From Lepiota brunneoincarnata (Eukaryota; Basidiomycota; Agaricomycetes; Agaricales; Agaricaceae): a DNA stretch of 64,000 nt. The DNA lies in NCBI GenBank assembly GCA_023014365.1, contig JAEBUN010000029.1, forward strand, positions 496,001 to 560,000, given 5' to 3'. Position 1 is the stretch's first letter; each line of letters begins with the position of its first letter. The position numbers were made by a program, and so were the translations under genes. The notes below the pieces were generated by a model, which was not told the origin of the DNA, searched no databases, and was given only the letters and a program-made list of their open reading frames with translations. Positions 45,689-57,052 of this stretch are shown piece after piece.

Positions 45689-47034
45689 ATGGCTTCTTCT
45701 ATCCCCCATCTCCAGGTTGAGCTTGACGATCTCATCAGCAACGCCAAAGGTCATCTTCAGCGCCTGCAAAACAGCCAAGTCGCTCGTCCCCTCATCGAGA
45801 AGGCTCTCCTTGTGTTCGACGCCCCTGGGGTATGTCTACTCTTTCCATGCTTCTCTCGCCGTTTCTAAATCATTTCTAGTCTGCTTATATTGAAGCGTTA
45901 TCGGAGGATAATGAGGCTATCAAGCTTCATGTCAACCAGGACTACATCTTCCGTATCCGCAAGCTCTACGAAATTTACCAAAACAACTACCATTCGTCTT
46001 ATGAGATGCCCGCAATCTATAAGGCGCTCTCTGAATGCTGTAGCCGCATTAATCGCGTTCGTTCTGAAGAATCCCATAAATCCAGGACCGAAGAGGCTCA
46101 GAACCCATCGTCCACGACTGGCTCTACTTCCTCCAACATTGCTGAAGGCTCTGCTGTCCCCAAACGCGTAAGCTTAGTGTTCTTTGGCTCCAATCGTCTC
46201 CTCATGTATAAGCTTAGCCTCGCAAAGGTCGCAAGGCCCCTGTCTCTGCTGCTGTTGTGGTAGACACCGATACCGAACTTGCTGAGAGTATGACCAGTGC
46301 TTCCAACTCCCGAGCAACCGGTGCTGACACGGTAATATAGCTGCTTCTCAACCTATTACATTGGCTGAGATAATCACTCGCCTCCAGGACATGATGGTCG
46401 ATGAGGAGGTCTCTCAAGCTATCGTCGAAGAGGTTCGTGTAGTCTCGCCTTATCGCAAGCGTCATTTGTCTACCTCCGATGTGGTGCGCCAGCTCCACTC
46501 CCCCCAACCACTGATTCTGACTTCCTCCCTCTTTAGGAGACCGTCAAAAAGTCCTCCTTGTCTAAAGGCACCGTCTGTCTTCTTTCCTATTGTCAAGTTC
46601 CCAATATGAACACTAAACACTGCTGTTATGTCTGGGCTGAACAGGTTCTAGCCAAAGCCAGCGCCAATACTGCCAAGCGTGCCCGTACCGAGTCTGCTTC
46701 CGATGAGCGCACCTTTGTGGGCTTATCTGGTGGGCAATTTCTCACTTCTGTTCGCTAAGCTTAGTGGTTCTGACACTTGTTCCGGGCAGCTCGTTTGCTC
46801 CAGGAACTCCAAAACCTCCTGTCTTACTCTCGCGACGAGTACGAGTCCGAATCTCACAGTGACAATGCTCGGTCTGTCAAATGCGACCTCAATTTGCTCA
46901 GCCGGGACTTCATCGAGGCTATTCCCTCGCTCGAAGCTAACTTAAAGAGGTTCCAATTCCTTATTCAAGAGCGCATCCGTCTCAAAAGTCTTTTGCGCAA
47001 CCTTTCCGACTTGAACAAGCCCTCCCCCGCTTAA
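45689..47034 (+). CDS. 341-residue protein of unknown function, antisense cargo of copy B
   Basis: Six exons (45689-45829, 45880-46167, 46218-46331, 46388-46432, 46537-46729, 46790-47034) give one open frame. Introns are 50, 50, 56, 104 and 60 nt; the 104-nt one is the least certain. I recognise no domain. The protein starts MASSIPHLQVELDDLISNAK, has a helical N-terminal half (EALSEDNEAIKLHVNQDY), a Ser/Thr-rich linker, a KRARTESAS patch that could be a nuclear signal, and a leucine-rich, probably coiled-coil C-terminus (LLQELQNLLSYSRDEY, RFQFLIQERIRLKSLLRNL). Intron 2 begins GTAAGCTTAG and ends TAAGCTTAG. A second copy with the same exon structure lies at 61446-62792. Its stop is 77 bp from the end of the convergent integrase frame. 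Confidence 0.75.
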
Positions 47035-47110
47035 GCTTAATGCTTTTACAGTCCCCAGGATAGTTTTCCTTTGATAAGTAGATAGTTCTGTCCACAATAT
47101 CAGGTTTTTT

Positions 47111-48489
47111 CTATCCCTCCAACTCTTCTGGCTCCCATCTGTCACTAGGCTCATCCTCAGTAGTCTCCTCCAGGGTCTTCAGTCCCTCTGGCGACAGATC
47201 TAACAACTCTTGTAACTCCAGCGGCAATGGCATATGTTTTCTGGCTAAGTAGGGAATTACTCTGAACGCCGCCACTTTATTCTGCCATACAGAGCCATCC
47301 AACTCTGCCAGGATATATGATCCTCCCTTTGATCTAGATATGACCACCATGGGTCCTAGATACCTGGGTTTCATCTTCCTGTCCGCTGAGCTCTCTATAG
47401 CTGTGTTTCTCACTAATACTAAATCTCCCGGGCCGAAGCGATAATCTTTTATCTTATGCGCTGCTTGTCATTCCATCTCCCAAGCCTTGCTAAGCTTAGT
47501 GTCCGAAACATGCTGACGCACCTCCTCAACATGCCGAACATGTTTTGCCAAAGCCTGAGCTCGGTATCCTATCAACTTGGCCATGGTTAAGTACTTATTT
47601 GGTAGTTGTACTAGCCAAGTGGCCTCTTTGACATCCAGAGGTAGCGTTGGGTGCACTCCGGTTACCAGAAAGTACGGGGAACACCCCATTCCTTTTCTAA
47701 TGGTTATCCGATCTGCCCACATAACGTGCGGTAGGTACCAATACCACTTTTTGACATCTCCATCTGTAGCTTTGTACAACATTTGCCGCACATCCCAGTG
47801 GGCTCTTTCAATAATCCCGTTTGCTTTGGAATTGTAGGGAGATATCGTTACTCCTTTTATCCCATATTTTTCTTCCAGCCATTGAACAGCTTTCTTAAAT
47901 GGAGAACCGTTGTCCATGACAATCTTCACTATACAGCCCCATCGGCAAATGATATCTTCAAATAACCACTGCGCAATCGAACTAGCATTCTCTTTTCTCA
48001 AAGCTTTTGCCTCCATCCAGGATGACAGTCCACACCTTCTATGCACAATATAACTACACCCATTAGAACTTGGCGTCATATGTAGTGTGTCCATATGTAG
48101 CACTTGGAATATCGACGGTGTGGGCGTTACTATTGGTGGCGTCTCGATGATCGCCTTTTGTCGTTGCTGGCATAGATGGCACGATTGCACATACCAAGCT
48201 ACGTCTCCTTCAACTTCCGGCCACCAGAACCTCTGTGTTATAAGCTTAGTGGTTGCGTATATTCCCCTGTGTCCTAGGAAGTTGTGGCTGGCTCGCAACA
48301 TATACATATGCTGCTCCTTATCCACTACTAGCTGATGCTGACTGCTAGGGCTCATCCTATACAGTCTCCCCTCTTCGTCCAAGAAGAAATGCTCTACCAT
48401 ATGCTTAAGCTTACACAGATCCGGCTCATCCAAGCCTTCAGCTGCGCTACTGCCCCCTGTTTTCAGGTATTCCCTGACTTTGGGTATTC
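47111..48489 (-). pseudogene. G3 copy B integrase and C-terminal domain
   Basis: This is identical to copy C 59991-61369. It has the HHCC zinc-binding motif (HNFLGH, CHLC), the DDE residues in LHMDTLHM, VMDNGSPF and GIIERAHWD, then a TGA at 47470-47468 and a GPY/F-type C-terminal region ([28 protein letters not shown]). It converges on the cargo gene ending at 47034. Confidence 0.85.
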
Positions 48490-48502
48490 TTTTGTCCTGT
48501 AT

Positions 48503-49162
48503 TCATGCTGTATCTGTCCTGCGTGACTCATCATATGCTTCCTCTATCTTGGTCGACTTTTCCTCTTCGAAATCTGGCACTAACCTGACATCTGTCATTA
48601 AGCTTAGTACTTGTTGATGGTTTTCTGGACAGGCTGGGTCTTCTATAACCCTAAGCTTAGCCTGTTGTTCATCCAAGTACTCTTCTCGAGCTTGATCCAG
48701 CTCATACTCAAAATCATACACATCACGCGCCAGACCCTGGTAGAAGCCAGAGCGACTGTCGATCTCATCGCAGAAGGCTTCCAAGGGTAATGGATCTGCA
48801 GCCCCCAGATCTTCTTTGATCAACTCGAACTCCTCTCCCTCGTCCTCGGATCCGTCGTCGAAATGACGGGCTGTCTCATCACCAGGATAGTAACGTCGTC
48901 TGGACAGTCCATCCGGCCCAAATGTCTTTCCTTCTTTGTGTACTAGCGTGAAGTGGAACGATCTAATGAAGTCCACCCAATGGTTTACAGTAGCGTTCGG
49001 GAGTTTTCCTGGGTTGTTTAACATCCCAAAGAGAAACTTCGTGTCTGTTTCCACTACTAGATTTCTCGATCCCCACAATAAATATTTCTCCTGTTCCAGC
49101 ACCATTCTTAAGCCACATAGCTCTCGCTTGGGCTGAGAATACCTCTGCTGTCTCTCGTCCAA
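48503..49162 (-). pseudogene. G3 copy B RNase H region
   Basis: This is identical to copy C 59318-59977. It contains LVVETDTKFLFGML and the FGPDGLSRR motif typical of the end of Ty3 RNase H. It is separated from RT by a frame change and an in-frame TAA. Confidence 0.8.
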
Positions 49163-50859
49163 TTATATTGACCCAAACTTCGCATAATGTATAAGCTTAG
49201 CGTCTTCTCCATCTCGCTGATATATGTAGTATCCCACCACCCTCCATAGGTATCCATGGCTACTACTATGGGTTGTTTACTTGGGAATTCGGGGTTCCTG
49301 GTCGGGAAACAGCGTTGAATTGCATCTTTCAGCTCCTGCTGTGCTTTCTGTTCATTTTCTCCCCATTCAAACTCTTGCCCTTTCTTAAGCTTTTCGTATA
49401 GAGGTGCAGCAATGGCTATGAACTTTGGGATATGATTCCTGCAGTGCGTAGCTGTTCCTAGAAAACCCCTTAGCTCAGAGACATTCTCACAATCCCCCCA
49501 TCTTAATATCTTCCCAATGGTGTCTGTGGCAGGCAACCGTCCTTTATAAGAGCATTCAAAACCCACTACGGTGATTTCATCAGCGCAGATAGTCGTCTTG
49601 GGCCCAGAGAAGGTTCCTCCTACATATTTCATCCTCTGTAGAATCCTATTGACCGTCCGCATGTGTTCCCATACAAATCGTCGGATCCCTGGGTTTTCTT
49701 TCAGCGTCTCTTCCGTGCCATCTGGCAACTCATACCTAGTTTTGGGTCCTCTGATAGGTACATCATCTATGTACGGCATCGTGTATTCTGGTATCTCACT
49801 GGTTAGGATCGCTGTTACATCCTCATGAAATATAGGCACTGAATTGGTCCATCCCATGGGTAACGTCACTAAGCGTAGCACTCCAAAAGGCATCTGGAAC
49901 GTTGTTAAGTCCCAAGATGACTCAGCTAACAGTCGTTTGTCATAGCCAACATATAGATCCAGAATGCCTCCGCAAGCTCTGCCTGTGAAGTGCATTGCCA
50001 AATCTTCCGTTGCTGGTGGCAGTCCTGAATGTGCTATCATCACTTTGTTCAGCGGTTCCAAGCTGTGTACCAGTCTCAAACTTTTCCCATCTTTCTTCAC
50101 CACACAGAACCATCTGGATCTATAGGATGAGTTTGACGGCTCGTATACACCAGCACTAATCTTTCTCTTTATAATGGCACAAACTTCATCATAGATTGCT
50201 GGTGGAATCGGAATGGGCTTCTCAACCCACGGAGTATGTTCTACCGTCGGTATCTCGATCGGCGGGAAGAAATCTTCCCTAAAACATCCCTTTTCCTCAT
50301 CTGTCCAGGCGAATGCCTTTTCTTGAAGCATCATGATGTGGTGCATCAGCTTTCTTTCCTCTGGCCACAAGAAATTCCCTGCATGGGCTTCGTCCAGCTT
50401 AAGCTTACGCTCCTCCGTATATCTGCCTGTCGGGACAAACTCTGGAGGATGCACGCTAAGCTCAGGCATTTCTGCCAGTGGGTCCCCTTTTATTTCTTGT
50501 TTTATCCTGAATCTCTCTGGTAGATCACCCAACACTGGCCTCACTTTTAAGGCTACTGGTTTATATTTCTTCCCAGCCAGGCATTGTACCGTATCTTCAT
50601 CATCTTCTTCTGTTTCGAAGACAGTTATTCCCTGGTCCTCTGTGCCCTGTGCGTTGGCTATGCGTCCTAGGCACAATAATGCTGTTGCTTTATCTTCCTG
50701 TGGGCAGTCCTCATCGCGTATGACTCGGTCAATGAACATTAGCTGTAGCTCGGCCTCTGAGAAGCTTCCTTTTGCTAAGCTTAGTGTTTGTGCGACGACA
50801 GGGCCCTTCTCATCATCATAGTCTATTATACAAGCCACCTCTCCTTGTCCCTCAGTCAA
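49108..50859 (-). pseudogene. G3 copy B reverse transcriptase
   Basis: This is identical in sequence to copy C 57621-59372. It contains the RT catalytic YIDD box (MPYIDDVPIRG) and the preceding FQMPFGVLRLVTLPMGW motif. Copy C gives the fuller description. Confidence 0.88.
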
Positions 50860-53473
50860 CTCATCAAGGTTTCTTGAAAATTTTGACTGTTTTCCCTAAG
50901 CTTAGGAGGATTATACTCTCCTCGAGCATAAGTTGGTAACACAGCCCTTTCTCTGGTATTTGGGTCCGCTTCTGTATCATCATCCCCGGGCCCTACTCCT
51001 GCTATTAACCTTTGACTTGTGGGTACCCGTTTTCTCATAATGCGCTCTCTATAAGCATTCCTGTATATCGGTGACAATGCCAAGAGTTCTCCATGCGATA
51101 CTGAGGCTTCTCGCTTCAATACCCTGCTGAGTACTTCCTCAACATCGACATTCCTCTCTATAGGGGCCTGGTGCTTATATGCAGGCTCCTTCTTGGATGG
51201 TTCCATCCTTCTGACAGGCAGTGGTGGTACCTCAACGACCGGGCACAGTGGTTTCACATTTCTATATGGTAATTCTCCTGCTGCGGCACGCATTGGTTTC
51301 TCCGTTGTCTGCCCTATTTCCTCATTTTCTGATTCTTCTGATTGCTCGGAATCCGACGCGTCCTCAGGAGTCTGTCCTCTGGCGAAGGCAACCTTCTTCT
51401 TCAGAGCCGGCTCCTTCCTCGAACCCTTTAGAAACCCGACTCCGAGTTCCAAGTCTTCGCGCCACTCCTGGTGTCCAAATACTGGCTTGCCGAGGGCGTA
51501 CCATCCGTCAAACCACTAAGCTTAGCCTGTATCTGGGCCAATTGCTCGGCCAAAGACTGTATCTCGACATTATCATCCTTTCTGGTCATAAGCTTAACCT
51601 TTGGGGCACTCCCGGCGTGGATGGCAACTGTCTCCAACATTTCCATGCGCTGCTTCAGATGGCAGACTTCTTCTTCCGCTGGTGACCTTTGGTTTTCTGA
51701 CCTCGGGAACGCTCTCTGTGCAAACACCGCTGATGTTGGCACTTGCGGTAACTCAGGCTCAACCTCCGGCAGTTCTGGTATCTGAACGAAGAGTTGTCCC
51801 TTTGTCGCATAGTACTTTGCCACTTTCTCTTTAATAGGCCCTTCTCCTCGAGGGATACTCGAGCCATCTCCCATATATATTTTGTTCCCTTCGACTCTAA
51901 TTCGGCCAGCTTGCTTATCCGCCTCCATGTCTGGGCAGAATAACCAACTATGCCCTAATAACCAGCAGTAGAAACACTTGTGGTCGGAAAGCGACCCTGC
52001 CAACCCACTTCCGGTATTCCTCTGAGCGTGGTTATAACTGGCATGATTATGTCCGTCTTTTGCCAAGCTCTCTAAATATGATTTTAAGGTATGCCCCTGG
52101 ATATTCATGAGGTCCTTAAGCTCAGCGAGACCGCCTGCCATCTGCGAGACTTCATCCTGAAACTTCTGTTTTAAGCTTTGCAGCTCTCGCTTTACTACAG
52201 GGTCATAAGTCCCTGTTCCGGATGTCGCAGGTGGATGGCTCATTGATGCTGAGTTCACCGGCCTTGAATCCTGATGAAGGGATTGCATAAGTGTTTTGCC
52301 AATCGAAATTTCGACGGCTTTATCCACGACGATCCTCCAATCATAGGGGTCCTCTTCGCGTAAATCCTTCGCAGTTAGTGCCGACCCGTCGCTCGCGGTT
52401 CTACACGCCCCAGTGATTGCTAATCTCGCATTGAGTACATCCTGGACCACCGAGTCCAGTGCGCTTGTAAATAACTTGACTAGTTCTCGGTTCGAGACTA
52501 CCACCGGCGACTTCAGACACTTCTCTGCTTCGAGAATGAATCACCTTTTAAAGTCCAAGACTTTATGCTCCTCATTCATCGCAATGCCTCTACTCTCTGC
52601 GCAGAGTTCCCTCAATTGTCGCACTGAGCCCTGCTCGGCTGCCACAGTCTCGGGATACTCTTTCTTCAATCTCTCCACAAAGCCTGTCCAGCTTCCTGCT
52701 GGGAACTCCGCAAAACTCATCCACTCTTCATGGATATCCTGGTCCACATATGACACTGCCCAATTTATCCTTTCTGCATCATCCGTCATCTTCGTTATCG
52801 TGAAGAGCCGTTCCAGCATCCAGAGATAATTTCTTAATGTCTGTGGTTTTGATGCATCCCATCTGGGAGCATTATTGCTAAAGGGAATTGGCATACGCTC
52901 ATGTCCCATTTTACTAGCTGTAGTCATCGTAGACGGCGTGGTTTGGTTTGTCTGTACAGTCGGAGTTGACTGTGATATCTGTGGTACCGTAGAGGCACCA
53001 GGAGGGTTCGTATGAAATGAGTTTTGGTTTGTAAATGCTAAGCTTAGCGTAGGAACGGTCTGACCGTCCTGGCTTTCGGTGTGCAGAATATGCACTATGT
53101 TGCGAGCTGAGGCTGGAAGCCTTATAGTAATTCTGGGAACAGTAGAGGTCGACGGTGCGACTTCTCTCGATACTGCAACCGCTGAACCACTCGCTGTGTT
53201 CGCAGCTAAAGAGTTAACGGGATCTTTTCGCTTTCGAGAGGTACTAGCGGCGATGAGGCCTTCAGAACCTTCTGGACGATTGGAATTCCGAGTAGTTCTC
53301 TGTTTTGGGGGGTCGACCTTCCTGAGACTGTTCTCGAAGGACGTGTTGGGTGACTTTACGGTCTTTGCTTGAACCTTTTTCTGCTTTGCAGGTGAAAGGT
53401 GGGCCAGTGTCCAAGTCTTTTGGTGTTTGTCTCGTGAAATTCAACTGAAAACCCCCCTCGCGGTGGGCTCCAG
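50856..53473 (-). pseudogene. G3 copy B primer-binding site, gag and gag-pol junction
   Basis: This is identical to copy C 55007-57624: gag with one TGA at 52543-52541, the CCHC knuckle, the GGGTTTC heptamer (51437-51431), and the -1-frame linker ORF. The protease domain seen in copy A is absent. Confidence 0.85.
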
Positions 53474-53474
53474 A

Positions 53475-53567
53475 TGAAAAGGTGGAGAAACTTTCGTTGT
53501 TGGTTTTAATATAGATAGTGGGCTTGTTTTCACTAAGCTTAGCCGCAATTCGATAAGCTTAAGCTAA
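53475..53567 (-). repeat. Remnant of the 5' LTR of G3 copy B
   Basis: Only the last 93 bp of the LTR (minus strand) remain, ending in CCTTTTCA next to the primer-binding site. It is cut at 53567, within GCTAA, where a pol fragment is joined. Confidence 0.85.
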
Positions 53568-53699
53568 CTCAGGCATTTCTGCCAGTGGGTCCCCTTTTAT
53601 TTCTTGTTTTATCCTGAATCTCTCTGGTAGATCACCCAACACTGGCCTCACTTTTAAGGCTACTGGTTTATATCTCTTCCCAGCCAGGCATTGTACCGT
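53568..53699 (-). repeat. 132-bp pol fragment at the centre of the inverted repeat
   Basis: It matches 50461-50592 of copy B (RT-upstream pol) with a single mismatch and the same orientation. It joins the cut LTR of copy B to the first base of LTR C. GCTAA microhomology is present at the left junction. Confidence 0.88.
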
Positions 53700-55005
53700 T
53701 GATACGCCGATTTCACGCCTATACATGAATTCCGTACTCCGGAACGATTCTCTACATAGAATCATTGGCTATATCATTAAAGAACTCTATAGAGGATTGG
53801 TACTATATCCCGTAGTAGCCAGTTCGACCGAACTGAGGATATTCAAGCCTCGGAAGTGTTCAAACCAGCTCATTATCACTAAGCTTAGTGAACCAAGCTA
53901 TCAGAACACTCTCCGGAGGGATTCAGGGCTCTACATAGCCTATCGAGTATACCCCAGTTGCATCAAGGGACCTTACGAGCAGTTTTCTGATGAACCCGAA
54001 TGTGTTTGAACATAAAAGAATGTACCTAGCGGCTGTTGCAGGCGTATTACGTCTATAGCAAGTTCAATAATGATGACCGGACCACGGAACGGAACGTCCA
54101 ATGTTCGGGAGGCAATACCCGATGCCCAAAACCCTAGAAATATCAAAGACTCCTAATTAACGAGTGCTTTGGGGGTCCCGGCACTTCGGCATACTGCTTA
54201 ACTGAGATTAATTACAATGGATCAAGGAATTGTCCATCCGCTATACATTCCGATCATAATTGATCCGGAAACTTAACGCGCTCGCGTGGACGCAGAATAA
54301 TGCAGACGAGCACGGAACACGTCTGGCTGGATTGCCATTTGTTAATCAGAGAAAAACCCATAACCCAGGGTGAGGTAGAAATGCTGCCGAACCTTCCAAA
54401 ATGTTCTACAGTGCCTGTAACAATTAAGCTTATTGTTTTCTATTTCATATTTACTATCTCTCGTATGTATCCAAACAATATAAATACGGTCGCACTTGTT
54501 CGTAAAGAAGCAAGAGGTCTCACCCCCGCTTCCACACGCAAGTCTGCAAGCTGTGATCAAGAACGGTTTCAGAGGGCTATTTAGTGTGCGTCGTTAAGTG
54601 TGATTTCTTCAGTCGTCGACCAACCCAGAGACAGAGACAGAGACCAGAGTTTAGAGTTTAGAGTTCCAGAGTGCTAGAGACAGAGACAGAGACAGAGACC
54701 AGAGTTCAGAGACCAGAGACCAGAGACCAGAGACCCAGCGCTTTGAATTGGCAGGGATTGTCCTTTCATTGTTGCACTGTACGGCTAAGATAACTTCAAC
54801 GGCTGTTTGTTAACCTCTAAAAACACTACTCTCTTGAATTTCGCTGTCAGAACGCACCCCCAGAACACCCTAAAAGACGAAACTGTTCATTATCTATCTC
54901 ATTCCACTTGTATTAGCTTAAGCTTATCGAATTGCGGCTAAGCTTAGTGAAAACAAGCCCACTATCTATATTAAAACCAACAACGAAAGTTTCTCCACCT
55001 TTTCA
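53700..55005 (+). repeat. 5' LTR of G3 copy C (1,306 bp)
   Basis: It begins TGATACGCCGATTTCACG and ends CCTTTTCA before TC and the primer-binding site at 55008. TATAAATA lies at 54479-54486. A CAGAGA minisatellite at about 54626-54738 is longer than in LTR A. It shows the empty site of the G4 solo LTR found in LTR A. Two TAAGCTTA octamers lie in U3 (about 53880 and 54425). Confidence 0.92.
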
Positions 55006-55007
55006 TC

Positions 55008-57052
55008 TGGAGCCCACCGCGAGGGGGGTTTTCAGTTGAATTTCACGAGACAAACACCAAAAGACTTGGACACTGGCCCACCTTTCACCTGCAAAGCAGA
55101 AAAAGGTTCAAGCAAAGACCGTAAAGTCACCCAACACGTCCTTCGAGAACAGTCTCAGGAAGGTCGACCCCCCAAAACAGAGAACTACTCGGAATTCCAA
55201 TCGTCCAGAAGGTTCTGAAGGCCTCATCGCCGCTAGTACCTCTCGAAAGCGAAAAGATCCCGTTAACTCTTTAGCTGCGAACACAGCGAGTGGTTCAGCG
55301 GTTGCAGTATCGAGAGAAGTCGCACCGTCGACCTCTACTGTTCCCAGAATTACTATAAGGCTTCCAGCCTCAGCTCGCAACATAGTGCATATTCTGCACA
55401 CCGAAAGCCAGGACGGTCAGACCGTTCCTACGCTAAGCTTAGCATTTACAAACCAAAACTCATTTCATACGAACCCTCCTGGTGCCTCTACGGTACCACA
55501 GATATCACAGTCAACTCCGACTGTACAGACAAACCAAACCACGCCGTCTACGATGACTACAGCTAGTAAAATGGGACATGAGCGTATGCCAATTCCCTTT
55601 AGCAATAATGCTCCCAGATGGGATGCATCAAAACCACAGACATTAAGAAATTATCTCTGGATGCTGGAACGGCTCTTCACGATAACGAAGATGACGGATG
55701 ATGCAGAAAGGATAAATTGGGCAGTGTCATATGTGGACCAGGATATCCATGAAGAGTGGATGAGTTTTGCGGAGTTCCCAGCAGGAAGCTGGACAGGCTT
55801 TGTGGAGAGATTGAAGAAAGAGTATCCCGAGACTGTGGCAGCCGAGCAGGGCTCAGTGCGACAATTGAGGGAACTCTGCGCAGAGAGTAGAGGCATTGCG
55901 ATGAATGAGGAGCATAAAGTCTTGGACTTTAAAAGGTGATTCATTCTCGAAGCAGAGAAGTGTCTGAAGTCGCCGGTGGTAGTCTCGAACCGAGAACTAG
56001 TCAAGTTATTTACAAGCGCACTGGACTCGGTGGTCCAGGATGTACTCAATGCGAGATTAGCAATCACTGGGGCGTGTAGAACCGCGAGCGACGGGTCGGC
56101 ACTAACTGCGAAGGATTTACGCGAAGAGGACCCCTATGATTGGAGGATCGTCGTGGATAAAGCCGTCGAAATTTCGATTGGCAAAACACTTATGCAATCC
56201 CTTCATCAGGATTCAAGGCCGGTGAACTCAGCATCAATGAGCCATCCACCTGCGACATCCGGAACAGGGACTTATGACCCTGTAGTAAAGCGAGAGCTGC
56301 AAAGCTTAAAACAGAAGTTTCAGGATGAAGTCTCGCAGATGGCAGGCGGTCTCGCTGAGCTTAAGGACCTCATGAATATCCAGGGGCATACCTTAAAATC
56401 ATATTTAGAGAGCTTGGCAAAAGACGGACATAATCATGCCAGTTATAACCACGCTCAGAGGAATACCGGAAGTGGGTTGGCAGGGTCGCTTTCCGACCAC
56501 AAGTGTTTCTACTGCTGGTTATTAGGGCATAGTTGGTTATTCTGCCCAGACATGGAGGCGGATAAGCAAGCTGGCCGAATTAGAGTCGAAGGGAACAAAA
56601 TATATATGGGAGATGGCTCGAGTATCCCTCGAGGAGAAGGGCCTATTAAAGAGAAAGTGGCAAAGTACTATGCGACAAAGGGACAACTCTTCGTTCAGAT
56701 ACCAGAACTGCCGGAGGTTGAGCCTGAGTTACCGCAAGTGCCAACATCAGCGGTGTTTGCACAGAGAGCGTTCCCGAGGTCAGAAAACCAAAGGTCACCA
56801 GCGGAAGAAGAAGTCTGCCATCTGAAGCAGCGCATGGAAATGTTGGAGACAGTTGCCATCCACGCCGGGAGTGCCCCAAAGGTTAAGCTTATGACCAGAA
56901 AGGATGATAATGTCGAGATACAGTCTTTGGCCGAGCAATTGGCCCAGATACAGGCTAAGCTTAGTGGTTTGACGGATGGTACGCCCTCGGCAAGCCAGTA
57001 TTTGGACACCAGGAGTGGCGCGAAGACTTGGAACTCGGAGTCGGGTTTCTAA
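55008..57052 (+). pseudogene. G3 copy C gag
   Basis: The primer-binding site TGGAGCCCACC (55008-55018) precedes a frame open from about 55038 without an early ATG. The first in-frame ATG is near 55553, before KMGHERMPIPFSNN, so the true start is unclear. A TGA at 55937-55939 stands for the CGA of copy A. The second part (55976 on) includes a coiled-coil-like stretch (RELQSLKQKFQDEVSQM), the CCHC knuckle CFYCWLLGHSWLFC, and a Pro/Glu-rich tail. It ends SESGF-TAA at 57052. Gag forms the virus-like particle and binds the element RNA. The length and single knuckle fit Ty3-type gag. Confidence 0.82.

Larger units (their letters stand above)
42494..53567 (-). mobile_element. G3 copy B, Ty3-type retrotransposon with two antisense cargo genes
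   Basis: Reading on the minus strand, the order is partial 5' LTR (53567-53475), primer-binding site, gag, RT, RNase H, integrase, then two genes on the opposite strand, polypurine tract, and the first 153 bp of the 3' LTR. About 11.1 kb remain. The 5' LTR is cut at 53567 and the 3' LTR at 42494. Gag-pol carries stops and frameshifts, so it cannot move on its own. The two cargo genes keep open spliced frames. Confidence 0.8.
47012..53567. repeat. Inner arm of inverted repeat, left (6,556 bp)
   Basis: This is the reverse complement of 54913-61468 with no indel: paired coordinates sum to 108480 throughout. Predicted products of 583, 358, 321, 219, 198 and 184 residues are identical between the arms, and every nucleotide stretch I compared matched. 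The loop is 1,345 bp. Confidence 0.9.

Noticed and set aside
46433..46536. A further exon inside the 104-nt intron of the 341-residue gene
   Set aside because: Reading through adds codons but ends out of frame with the next exon. No short internal exon was needed in either copy.
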